Shown here piece after piece: positions 1-9,205 of a stretch of DNA of 64,000 bases (position 1 is its first letter; each line of letters begins with the position of its first letter). Under the pieces are notes generated by a model, which searched no databases, was not told the origin of the DNA, and saw nothing but the letters and a program-made list of their open reading frames with translations. The position numbers and the translations under genes were made by a program. Origin of the DNA: Cololabis saira (taxonomy: Eukaryota; Chordata; Actinopteri; Beloniformes; Belonidae); assembly GCF_033807715.1 (NCBI RefSeq), contig NC_084590.1, positions 8,508,327-8,572,326 of the forward strand. Reading direction: 5' to 3'.

Positions 1-235
1 GCATTACGGTCATCGAGTATCTGTGGAGGGTTTCCAAGCAACGATGTAAAGAATGTGAGGATATGAAGACAATCTGTGGTGGACCAAAATCCAATGACAA
101 GAAACACCTGGCCACAAGACAACGACCCAAAACATGCATAATCAAATCACCCAAAACCTTTTGAAGGACAATAAAATGGAGGTCCTGGAGTGGCCTTCTC
201 AGAACACTGATGTCAGTCCTGTTCTAGGTCTATGA
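1..235 (+). pseudogene. Tc1/mariner transposase remnant
   Basis: Translated pieces match the catalytic core of Tc1-like transposases: DNDPKHA (second catalytic Asp region) near 122-142 and MEVLEWPSQ near 176-202. The two motifs are in different frames and a stop follows the first, so this is a dead fragment. It lies in nf1 intron 7, antisense to nf1. The first 100 bases are only weakly recognisable. No terminal repeat is seen, and the element is cut by the window edge. Confidence 0.75.
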
Positions 236-468
236 GGAAAATACGGAAGGTGCTTAGGTTAATGTCTGGGCTCAGAAACCACCTCTGAACAAATGACCCG
301 AGACCTGACACAGCTTAGTTAGGGCCTAACAGAAGAGTTTAGCTTCATGAATATTTGTCTTTGAACTCTTGGAACCAAAAGAACTGCAAACCCCCCGGTT
401 AATGGCTTTGGTTTGGTGTTTGACCTAACCTGCATGTGGAGAACTTGTCAAGTCCCAGGTGTTCCTAC

Positions 469-544
469 CTGCCATGTCGGCCTGTGGACGCTGGTACAGC
501 ATGGTGAACTCGTCGGGGTAGTTCTCCACCCAGTTCCAGAAGGC
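469..544 (-). CDS. nf1: nf1 (neurofibromin) coding exon 7
   Basis: Neurofibromin is the large Ras GTPase-activating protein that switches off Ras at membranes. This 76-bp exon encodes AFWNWVENYPDEF followed by TMLYQRPQADMA, close to vertebrate neurofibromin. On the minus strand it starts after a CTTGCAG acceptor and ends at AG|GTAGG. It begins in phase 0 after exon 6 and ends with one base of the next codon. It is the last nf1 exon in the window; the GAP-related and Sec14/PH domains lie beyond position 1. Confidence 0.96.
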
Positions 545-601
545 CTGCAAGCACAGGAACACAGAGGCTTCAACAGCGGGCCGAGCACCCAGTGACTACT
601 G

Positions 602-648
602 GACTACTGGGAGGACTACTGGGAGGACTACTGGGAGGACTACTGGTA
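602..648. repeat. 12-bp minisatellite, left part
   Basis: About four tandem copies of GACTACTGGGAG. The same repeat, more diverged, resumes at 1797-1846 and runs right up to the exon 6 donor. The 651-1794 element therefore appears to have inserted into this minisatellite in nf1 intron 6. Confidence 0.85.
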
Positions 649-902
649 CCCCCCTTTCCACCAAACCGGTTCCCGGGCTGGTTCTGGGCCAGTGTTGAGT
701 TTGGAACGGGCTTTCTGTTTCTACTGAGAAAGAACTGGCTCCGGGCCAGAAAACAACAAAATCCAAGGTAACACTAACTCTTTGCTGGTCTAGAGGAAAG
801 AACCGCTTAGGTAAGTGGATGGGGTGGAGTTATTAAGAGCAACGGCAATAGCAGGACTGGGAGATGGTCACATTTTAAAATAAGCGACGAATTAATATTC
901 AG

Positions 903-1640
903 TTCAATTTTATTTATATATACATACATACATACATACAGGACTGTCTCAGAAAATTAGAATATTGGGATTTTCTGTAATGCAATTACAAAAAAAAAAA
1001 TGTAATACATTCTGGATTCATTACAAATCAACTGAAATATTGCAAGCCTTTTATTATTTTAATATTGCTGATCATGGCTTACAGTTTAAGAAAACTCAAA
1101 TATCCTATCTCAAAATATTAGAATATTCTGGGAATCTTAATCTTAAACTGTAAGCCATAATCAGCAATATTAAAATAATAAAAGGCTTGCAATATTTCAG
1201 TTGATTTGTAATGAATCCAGAATGTATTACATTTTTGTTTTTTTAAATTGCATTACAGAAAATAAAGAACTTCAGAATATCACAATATTCTAATTTTCTG
1301 AGACAGTCCTGTATCTATTCCAACAACAGTTGTCTCTATGATCTGAGTCCCAGAACATGACCCCTGAGCAATTATTACCTAAAAAATGGCAGGTAAAAAC
1401 TCCCCTAGTGGGAGAAAAACCTTCAGCCAAACAGTGGCAAGAAAAACTCCCCTTTAGGAGGAGAAACCTGGACCAGGACCTGGATCATAAGGGGGGAAGA
1501 AACCTGGACCTGGACCTGGATCATAAGGGGGGAAGAAACCTGGACCTGGACCTGGACCTGGATCATAAGGGGGAACCTCCTGCCAGAGACCAGCTGGACA
1601 GAGCAGGAAAAGAGAAAACAGACAGAGAGAATGAAGAACA
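903..1640 (-). mobile_element. L2-type LINE 3' tail fragment
   Basis: The segment reads like the 3' end of the L2-type LINE at 29666-32618: the TTTTATTTATATA tail, then the CAGAACATGA, CTCCCCTAGTGGGAG and CTGGATCATAAGG blocks. It is interrupted by the MITE at 939-1311. Between 1466 and 1575 the CTGGATCATAAGGGG block is repeated three times with growing runs of GGACCT, a small local minisatellite. The long open frame across it is a by-product of the repeat and not a gene. Confidence 0.75.
939..1311. mobile_element. Palindromic Tc1/mariner-type MITE, copy 1
   Basis: It starts CAGGACTGTCTCAGAAAATT and ends with the inverted copy, flanked by TA on both sides. The two halves are long inverted repeats, so the transcript would fold into one hairpin. 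Copies 2 and 3 are at 25631-25995 and 43894-44527. Confidence 0.85.
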
Positions 1641-1796
1641 GAGAAAGGAGACGATGCAGCGAAGCAGCAGTGGTCTGAGGAGGAGAAAACTGTCTGTTGT
1701 TGTTGCTTCAACTTTCGGGCCAACGCTAAAGCAGCGACATAACGGACGAGTTGTAAACCAGCACCTGCCTGGAACCGGTTTGGTGGAAAAGGGGTA

Positions 1797-1846
1797 TGGG
1801 AAGACTACTGGGAGACTTCTGGGAGGACTAGTGGGGGGACTGGTAC
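1797..1846. repeat. 12-bp minisatellite, right part, at the exon 6 donor
   Basis: Diverged copies of GACTACTGGGAG end directly at the nf1 exon 6 donor (minus-strand GTACCAGTCC). The first bases of intron 6 therefore belong to the repeat. Confidence 0.7.
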
Positions 1847-1914
1847 CTTCTCTAAGTTGTTGATGACTGCTAGCTGAGCCGGCTTCTTCAGAGCTTTGAA
1901 CTTCAGCACCGTTT
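1847..1914 (-). CDS. nf1: nf1 coding exon 6
   Basis: A 68-bp exon encoding FKALKKPAQLAVINNLEK after a codon split with exon 5. The minus-strand borders are CTCTAG| acceptor and GAAG|GTACC donor. The length equals the vertebrate exon and the frame joins exactly to exons 5 and 7. Intron 5 is only 79 bp, very short beside the other nf1 introns here. Confidence 0.96.
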
Positions 1915-1993
1915 CTAGAGGAAGAAAGCAAACAGCTTTACAAACATCAGAGGAAGTGAATCATCTGGATGCGTCCAGCTGCGGGACACCAAC

Positions 1994-2100
1994 CCTGCAG
2001 CAGCCTCTTCAGCTTGGAGCAGTCCACGTTGATGTACTGCATCAGCTCGATGTCGTGGACGTCCACGTTGTCCTCGGAGCAAACCGTCAGCTCCTGCAGC
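1994..2100 (-). CDS. nf1: nf1 coding exon 5
   Basis: A 107-bp exon encoding LQELTVCSEDNVDVHDIEL and then a conserved segment ending KLKRLLQ, nearly identical to vertebrate neurofibromin. The acceptor is GTTCAG| and the donor CAGG|GTTGGT. It joins in frame to exon 4 (…SRISTR) and exon 6. The stretch 2101-2350 is intron 4 sequence in which I see nothing. Confidence 0.97.
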
Positions 2101-3106
2101 CTGAACACACATGACACGACGTTAGCACCGTCCACCTCTGTCAGAGGTCATCCAGCATGAGCTGGAGCCAAACATCTCCAGCCAGACTTCCAGGAAACGG
2201 AGAGCTGCCCTGGAGCATTCAGGTAAGACATCAGCAGATGTCCTGGAGAAGCTACTGTTGCTATGCATCAGTCTGGACAGAGTTACAAACCCCCGTTTCC
2301 CCAGAATCTGGAACACTTCCTGAAATCCAGTAAAACTTAAACTAGTCATTCTTTAACTTAGGGATTCCCCGATACCGATACTGCTCTCATATACTCGTAC
2401 TCGCAAAAATTCTCCGCACTGATACCACCTCATTGTTGTTGTAGTTACTGATTAGTGACTCTAGGGGGAGATGTTGAGCTGCAGTCAGTTGTGATGAGAA
2501 GAGAGTGATACATGAGTGAGACTGGCAGCGCCGTTTCAGGCAAGATAGCAACAATTAATGCAGCGGGACGTCAGCAGTGTGGACATGTTTCAAAATAAGG
2601 GATGACAGAAGCAAGACAGACTGAAGCTACTGATGCTAAGGTGTCAAGAGGAGGAAAGGAGAATACATCGTTTAATACCAGCAACTTCATAAAACATCTC
2701 AACACGCATCATAAAGCTGAGTATACGGAGTTTGCTAATGCTACTGCAAGACCACAACAGCAACATTAGCTCAGGTTCTGCAAAAGCGACAGACAATAAC
2801 AAGAGACGACCCACGGGCCGTTAAAATAACGGAGGCTCCAACCCGTTATCTAGCGCTGGATGAGCAGCCACTGTCAGCTGGAGAAGACGAAGGATTTCAG
2901 CGTCTTCTCGACGCACTCGAGCCGCGATATGATGTTTCATTGATACGTTATATGTTTGATATTTTCTTAAATGTGAAGACAGTGCCAGTGTGGAGACTTT
3001 ATTTACACAGAAAGCTTATTTTTGGTTTAAAATAATTATTCTACTCATTTTATTTATTTTTATTGAATTTATCTGTTGCAAATTTTTAGACTAGTTATTA
3101 GGTACT

Positions 3107-3563
3107 TCACATGACCTCAGGCCAGTGCGTATGTCTACATCCAACACTAAGCAGATTAAGTCTGCAGATTTTTATTTCTTTCTTTAATCGGAATGTTGCC
3201 TTATTTAGATGAAGGTCAATAAAATCAGATTATTGTTGTTAATGTTAATGTAATAAAACTGTAATCTGTCAATAAAGGCTCTAACACTATCCAAGCAAAC
3301 GTGTATAAGTAACAAATTAAATAATATCATTAAATCCCATTTTATACATTAAAGAAACAGTGTAACAGTCCACATTTCGCCAGCAATCATGGGGCAGGAC
3401 TGCTGAATGAAGTGAGACTGAGGCTTCCTGTAGCAAAACTCAAATTGAGCCAGATCATTGTCCCGCAGGACTACTGGCACAGAGTGTAGCTTGCAATAGG
3501 GCTTGGTCACCAAGGTGCATTCTGGGACGCGGCGGCCATGTTGGCAGCCTCGTGAGTGTAAAC
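3107..3563. repeat. Repeat block shared with 4841-5290 (copy 1)
   Basis: From TCACATGACCTCAGGCCA to GTGTAAAC this block is nearly identical to 4841-5288 and continues after the 3564-4208 insertion up to about 4275. It appears to be the 5' region of the transposon whose coding exon is seen at 5319-7648. A minus-strand open frame (3349-3582) is shared in part by both copies, but I do not recognise its product. Confidence 0.8.
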
Positions 3564-4208
3564 CAGCCCCCCAGTCTCGCACTCAGCAGGCACGCCGATT
3601 TTTCCCAGTGTCCAGCCGCGGCACTGCAACAAAAAATCCCATGGGGCCCAGAAAGCTTTTTTCCCCATAGACCGCAATAGTAAAAGAGAAGCCTCTAAAA
3701 CTGTTCACAGGACACCTCCAGCTGTAATCACCGTTAATTAATCTTTTTATTCTATATTTTTAAGTCATGGACTTTATATTCGTCAAAAATGTTTTATAAC
3801 GGTCAGAAAAGTCAAAGAAAAGTCTCTTTCTGGGCGTGACGTCACGGCTGACGTCACAGCCGTGTCCGTGCATTCCACGGATGTATTATATTAATATATA
3901 TTATGTAATTATATTATATTAATACATTAATGATATATGTAATACTATACATGTAATAATATACATTAATTAATAAATTATATTAATACATATTATATTA
4001 ATATTCGCGTCATTGCCCCGGGGCATGATGGGAGGCCCCAGAGCATCATGGGAGGTGACTCAACTGCGCACGCTCTATGGGCCGCATAACGCGGAAGTAA
4101 ACCCGGAAGTCCGGAAAGTTTTTCGGCTTATGCGCTAGGTGAACAATTTACATTGAAATGAATGGGCGGCCATTTTCGCCTTCCATCCAGTAATATTATA
4201 GATCCATG
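3564..4208. mobile_element. 645-bp insertion with 8-bp target duplication (hAT-like MITE)
   Basis: It is flanked by GTGTAAAC at 3556-3563 and 4209-4216, and it interrupts the repeat block that is continuous in copy 2 (5280-5320). It contains an AT-rich simple tract (3887-4000) and paired TGACGTCA motifs near 3838-3860. No coding potential is seen. The 8-bp duplication suggests hAT. Confidence 0.75.
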
Positions 4209-4518
4209 GTGTAAACAAACAGCAGTGTAGTAGCACCAAGTGAACAGATGGAACGCAAAAAAAAAAAAAAATTTTTGTGGTAGAAGTATCGTATCGGTAC
4301 TCGGTGTCGGCAAGTACACAAATTAAAATACTCCTACTCGGTGTGAAAAAAAATGGTATCGGGGCATCCCTACTTTAACTACTTTGAAGTAAAAGTACTC
4401 TGCAATGTTAGGGGCGATCTGCCTCCTTCAACAGCACATCTGTATATACTGTCCCAACCTTTACTGTAAAAACACATGTGAATTCACAAAATTCGGCTGG
4501 CCGGCAGTCAAATGTTAC

Positions 4519-4709
4519 CTGGTGGAGATGCGGCTGAAGACGGCGTTGAAGTTGTTGCAGCTCAGAGAGAACAGGACGGCCGAGGCCGACGCCCTCAACT
4601 CGGCGGCGTGCTGGTGGCCCTCGCGGTACGTGTGGATGAAGTGGCAGATCTCCGGCAGCAGTTGTTTGACCAGCATCGTCTCGTCCAGACGCAGACAGTC
4701 CTTGGATTG
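4519..4709 (-). CDS. nf1: nf1 coding exon 4
   Basis: A 191-bp exon encoding RLDETMLVKQLLPEICHF, a variable stretch, then VLFSLSCNNFNAVFSRISTR, unmistakably neurofibromin. The borders are CACCAG| acceptor and ACCAG|GTAAC donor. The length is that of the vertebrate exon. It begins in phase 0 after exon 3 and ends with two bases of the codon completed by exon 5. Confidence 0.97.
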
Positions 4710-4840
4710 CTGGTGAGGGAGGACAGACAGGAGGTCAAACAAAGTCAGTCAAACAAAGGTCAAACTATGATGACAACCCTATCAGCACCAACCAAAAACT
4801 CTGTCCCCGAGCTCACCTTGTACATCTATGCCGTCAAAGG

Positions 4841-5318
4841 TCACATGACCTCAGGCCAATGCGTATGTCTACATCCAACACTAAGCAGATTAAGTCTGCA
4901 GATTTTTATGTATTTTTTAAATCGGAATGTTGCCTTATTTAGATGGTCAATAAAATCAGATTATTGTTGTCAATGTTAATGTAATAAAACTGTCAATAAA
5001 GGCTCTAACACTATCCAAGCAAACGTGTATAAGTAACAAATTAAATAATATCATTAAATCCCATTTTATACATTAAAGAAACAGTGTAACAGTCCACATT
5101 TCGCCAGCAATCACGGGGCAGGACTGCTGAATGAAGTGAGACTGAGGCTTCCTGTAGCAAAACTCAAATTGAGCCAGATCATTGTCCCGCAGGACTACTG
5201 GCACAGAGTGTAGCTTGCAATAGGGCTTGGTCACCAAGTTGCATTCTGGGACGGGGCGGCCATGTTGGCAGCCTCGTGAGTGTAAACCAACAGCACTGTG
5301 GTAGCAGCAAGTGAACAG
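4841..5318. repeat. Repeat block (copy 2), 5' part of a THAP/SWIM-type element
   Basis: Second copy of the block at 3107-3563. Here it runs uninterrupted through CAGCACTGTGG to the ATG of the coding piece at 5319. This shows that the block is the leader of that transposon-borne gene. Confidence 0.7.
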
Positions 5319-5407
5319 ATGGAACCCAAAAAGAAAATGTTAAAATGCCGGAAAGGAACTGGAATTTATCAGGATACCTTAAAGGTGACCTATTATGGCA
5401 TTTAATG

Positions 5408-5516
5408 CAGGGCTCCAGACTGCGACCAAATGCTCGCATTTTGCGACCAAAATTTGAGTATGTGCGACTGAATTTCATGTCCACTCGCACACGTGCGACC
5501 AGTAAATTTGCCAGTG

Positions 5517-5548
<32 letters not shown>

Positions 5549-6706
5549 GTTAAACGTGGAAGGAGTGCCTCAATGAACCCCCATATTTGCAGGCCAATGA
5601 GTGTGAAAGGGAATTAGTTGGGGGATCTATTTATTTATTTTTTTCGTTTAATTTCACCAGCTCAAAGCAGGTATTACGCCCGGACGACATTTAATGCGAC
5701 ACAACACGCTGCCGCCGCGGCGCGCACATAAAGTTAGAAGAAAGAGGCGGCGGGTATGTTTGGTTTTAGTAACATCATGCTCAGGCCATGAGTCTGCAAT
5801 GGCCCAGACGGGAGACACATGTAGCTCAGTGCTTAACTTTTATTTTTAATCCACTCTATATTCTTCTGGTTGTTCTCCGATATGTCCCCCCTCTAAAGCC
5901 TGATTTATGGTTCCGCCTTAAATCGACGCAGAGCTCTGCGTTGTTGTAACGCGGAACCATAAATCAGCCTTCACCCGGTACATACATAGGTTTCTCTAAA
6001 CATCTGTCCCCGCTACAGTTTTAACTAAAAGAAAATGTGCTCCAATACAGCAGGTCTCATAATTTTATTTTGAACACTGCTTAAAATTTGCTTGACACAA
6101 ATGAAAGTTAAATTTTAACACGTGGGAAAAACACCTAACCTTTTAAGTGATGTCTGTTATCAGGTGTAATGGCATTTTTAGGTTAGACATAAGAATATTT
6201 CTTGGTAAGATCCTTAGTTATTTGAGTGAAGGCAGTGAATTTGGTCGACTGGTGTAAGTTCAGGGTTTTAGTGAAGACACAAGTAGGGAAATGTTATTGG
6301 CCAGTACCCCCAATATTTGTACATTTGTTAAGTACTGTGTTTAATAGTTACATTCATGGCTGAAAGGTTACTAAGCACTTTGTTACCAAGCACTTTTTTT
6401 ATCATGTGAATGTATGTTTTTTTTATGTATAATGACAGCAATGGTGCTGTCAGTTTACTTTATGTTGCGGCATCTTTAAAAATGCACAATAAAATGTAAC
6501 ACTGCATTTGAAACGGCACATTGTGGTAATTCATTAATCTATTATGAAATACGTATTACTAATACACTGAAATGTAGTAGAAATGTAAACATTTGGTTAG
6601 CGTGTCAATAAACGATGTGCGCTCCTAAAATTTCTGATTGTGCCCCTAAAAATTTTAAGTTAGGGGCTACTGTGCTCCTAGTGAAAAAAGTTAGTCTGGA
6701 GCCCTG
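5408..6706. mobile_element. hAT-like element with 5-bp target duplication
   Basis: It starts CAGGGCTCCAGACTGCGAC and ends AGTCTGGAGCCCTG, with TAATG repeated at 5403-5407 and 6707-6711. A 5-bp duplication fits the hAT5 subgroup rather than the usual 8 bp. Inside are a poly-T tract (5518-5544) and the hairpin MITE at 5896-5970. No transposase frame is seen. Confidence 0.75.
5896..5970. mobile_element. 75-bp hairpin MITE (TGATTTATGGTTCCGC family)
   Basis: AGCCTGATTTATGGTTCCGC at the left is mirrored by GCGGAACCATAAATCAGCCT at the right, almost a complete hairpin. Relatives lie at 22834-22908, 22915-23001 and 23395-23497 around nf1 exon 1. Confidence 0.8.
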
Positions 6707-7163
6707 TAATGTATATTTTAAACAGGCCTTGAATGTCTTAAAAACAATCTAAAGCTTGTTTTTTCTACATAAATCATAAATCCAGCCTGTGGGCCCTGTC
6801 ACTAGTTTTACCGCTTCTAACCTCTTTTTCGGCGCCTCATTTTTAGGGAAGGGGGGGGTATGATAATGAGGCTCTGTGCCGCAACCCCCACGGCGGGCGC
6901 ACAGATCGGCTCCGGAGCGCATCCGCAGCGCATCGCCCGTTACCGGGGATCAAACCGACAGATTTGCCTGAAAATCTCGGAGAGTGAAGCTGGTCCAGCC
7001 TGGGACAGACCCCCAAGGACCCAGCTCCCAAACCACCCGGGAACCTGGATGATTTAACCCGGATCCGCGGCGCCGCGTCCGACTGGCTGAAGGAAGCACC
7101 GCTCCAGCAGCGGAGAGAGCTGGTTGTGGGCGTGGTTTCAGCAGCGGAGGCTGAACCTATGGA

Positions 7164-7201
7164 AATCTGCTCCCGTCGTGACGTCACGACGGGAGCAGAT
7201 T
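7164..7201. repeat. 38-bp perfect palindrome centred on TGACGTCA
   Basis: AATCTGCTCCCGTCGTGACG is followed directly by its exact reverse complement. The centre is a consensus cAMP-response element. It lies inside the Kolobok-like element. Confidence 0.9.
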
Positions 7202-7674
7202 CTAATCGGCTCAAAAAAAACCACGTGACACTGGGGGACTCTGTCCGGCGGGGGTCAGAGAGCTTGCAGAAATTCATGGTATTTTGTCTCCCCTGTGCTG
7301 GCAGGGTGAGGGGAGACCACTTTATACATGTTAAAACAAGAAAAAACGTGTTTTTCATAATAGGTCCCCTTTAAACAAGGAAGCCAGGGAACGGTATATG
7401 GAGAAATTAAGGGTTTGGATCCATATGAAATCCCTACTAAAGAGTGGAGCTCCGACGAGGACTTACTTCCGCAGTTCTGCATAACCAACGTCTTCGGCGA
7501 CTTTGTTTGCGGTGTGAGCGCCTACACTTCGGAGCAGTTCTGTTGTTATAAGTCGTTGGAGTTTCATGTGCAGTTCACTAATGGACGGGTGCAGGAGCTT
7601 CAGATCATAAAGCCGGCAAACAGTGGGAACACGGTTATCCGGTCAAAGGTAAGCTGCGCTACATTCTAGCAACT

Positions 7675-8169
7675 GTTAGTGCTTTGTTTGTAGCAGCATG
7701 CACATGTGTGCTTTTAACTAGGTGTTACAAAAGTGTAGCAAAGCCATATAAACTAATATTCAGACACAACGAAGAGGGAGCACGTCTGTACACAGTCCGC
7801 AGTGGTCCAAAGAGCAGCTAAGGTAGCTTCCAAACATGGCGGCTCTGCCAAGTGATGACGTCAAGACGACCAAGCCCTATAAGTCTGCAGATTTACTGCT
7901 TGAAAGTGGAAGGAGGGTTTGAAAAGCGTGGCTAGCTCCTCCCACCTTCACTGGGGGTCCAAGGGGCACTAAGACGGCCATAATGGGGAGGGAAAAGTTC
8001 GGACACAGGTGCTGCCATACTAATGCTAGAAAATATATTTTAATTAATTTCTTCTTTTTTTTTTTTCGCCCAACCCAACAGTCCCTTTATACAAGAAAGC
8101 TGTGTCTAAAAAGACACCATCATGCGATCATCTTGACATAAGTGCCTGCAGCTTACCGAGTACTGAAAA
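7675..8169. other. Intron-like remainder of the THAP/SWIM element; nothing coding
   Basis: This follows the 7648 donor site. A TTTTTTTTTTCGCCCAACCCAACAG stretch ending near 8090 resembles an acceptor, but no recognisable exon follows. I see no other feature. Confidence 0.3.
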
Positions 8170-9205
8170 GAGCTGGCTCTTCTAACTAATTCTGATGAGC
8201 AGAGAAGTTTACGAGATGCAGAAGTGCTCCTTAAAGAGCTGAGTCTTTAGCTTGCTCTTCAGAGTAGGTTCCGGACCTGCAGATCTGACAGAGTTTGGTA
8301 GGTTTTTCCACCATCAAGGAACAATGGAGGAGAAGAGTCTGGCTACTGATTTCACGCCATGTTGTTGAGGAAGCACCAGGTGTCTTTCCCTGGCTGAGTG
8401 GAGCTGTGGAGAAGGAGTGAAGGTAGAGGGAGTGTAGCTCTGGATGAAGGAGTTAAGGTAGGCAGGAGCCGTTTGGGTAATTGTTTGGTAGCCAGAAGCA
8501 GAGCCTTGAACTTGTTGCGCACTGCAGCTGGGAGTCACTCCGCTGCTAATCACCAGTGCAGGGAGATTAGCAGCGGAGTGACATGAACTCTCTTGGGTTG
8601 GTTAAAGACCAGACCTGCTGCTGCATTCTGGACCATCTGCAGAGGTTTAACTGAGCATGCAGGAAGGCCGACCAACAAGGAATTACAGTAGTCTATACGT
8701 GACATGACCAGAGCCTGAACCAAGAGCTGTGTGTCGTACGTTCTGTCAGAAACGGTCGGATTTTCCTGATGTTGTAAAGAGCGAATCGGCCAGACCGGGA
8801 AACTGAAGCATGCTCCTTAAAGGTCAGCTAGTCTAACATGACACCAACATTCCTAGCAGAAGACGTGGGATCACTTATCTGAGGAGGTAAGGACTGACTG
8901 GCTGGACAAACAATGAGCTCAGTCTTGGACAGATTTAGCTGAAGGTGACGGTCCTGCATCTATGCAGAGATATCAGAATGACAGGCCGATATTCACATTG
9001 AGATGGCAGTGTCGCCAGGTGGGAAGGAAAGGAAGAGCTGAGTATAATCAGCATAGCAGTGGTAGGAGAAGCCGTGAGAGCTGATGATTTCACCTAGTGA
9101 AGTGGTGTATAGTGAAAAGAGAATAGGGCCAAGCACCAATCCCTGTGGCACCCCTGTTGCCAGCTCATGCGATCTGGACACTCGCCCTTGCCATGACACC
9201 TTCTT
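8170..9205 (-). pseudogene. L2-type LINE reverse transcriptase fragment
   Basis: The minus strand encodes [20 protein letters not shown] and HGFSYHCYADYTQLFLSF, the RT motif B and the catalytic motif C region. The second Asp of the YADD box is replaced (YADY). Downstream parts are recognisable but have stops and frame changes. The 5' half is absent. It is in nf1 intron 3, in the same orientation as nf1. Confidence 0.8.

Larger units (their letters stand above)
651..1794. mobile_element. DNA transposon with inverted ends, carrying nested repeats
   Basis: The left end CCCCTTTCCACCAAACCGG is matched in inverted form at the right end (1771-1794, GGAACCGGTTTGG then TGGAAAAGGGG). No transposase is seen. 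A LINE tail fragment (903-1640) and a Tc1-type MITE (939-1311) sit inside it. The target duplication cannot be defined because the flanks are themselves repetitive. Confidence 0.65.
2359..4372 (+). mobile_element. hAT transposon, decayed, with 8-bp target duplication
   Basis: The ends are TAGGGATTCCCCGATACCGA and, inverted, TAGGGATGCCCCGATACC. They are flanked by a perfect 8-bp duplication, CTTTAACT (2351-2358 and 4373-4380), the hAT hallmark. Inside, 2640-2945 (+) encodes fragments of a BED-finger hAT transposase N-terminus (FIKHLNTHHKAEY; RYLALDEQPLSAGEDEGFQR). The catalytic part is missing and 3107-4275 is foreign sequence. A related copy lies at 39986-40772. It lies in nf1 intron 4. Confidence 0.85.
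5383..7370. mobile_element. Kolobok-like TTAA element
   Basis: The ends AGGTGACCTATTATG and CATAATAGGTCCCCT are inverted repeats flanked by TTAA on both sides (5379-5382, 7371-7374), as for Kolobok or piggyBac insertions. The same right end occurs twice in the tandem duplication at 26575-28212. It has no transposase. It carries the hAT element at 5408-6706 and a GC-rich interior. Confidence 0.75.
5319..7648 (+). pseudogene. Transposon-borne THAP/SWIM-type gene exon, split by insertion
   Basis: The coding piece at 5319-5382 resumes at 7375-7648 once the 5383-7370 insertion is removed. It includes LDPYEIPTKEWSSDEDLLP and YTSEQFCCYKSLEFHVQF, typical of the THAP/SWIM/YqaJ-like proteins carried by repeats in fish genomes. 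The exon ends at AAAG|GTAAGC, so the intact gene was spliced. A one-base frame change near 7405-7415 and the insertion make it a pseudogene. The family name is from memory of similar fish proteins; the enzymatic role is unknown. It lies in nf1 intron 3. Confidence 0.6.

Noticed and set aside
1357..1863. 168-codon open frame with DLDHKGG repeats, and antisense frames
   Set aside because: It covers an L2 tail with local GGACCT expansion and then a DNA transposon end. No conserved protein; a repeat artefact.
3349..3582. Minus-strand frame shared in part with 5179-5490
   Set aside because: It is repeated only because the whole repeat block is duplicated. The product is not recognised and no start or splice context supports a gene.
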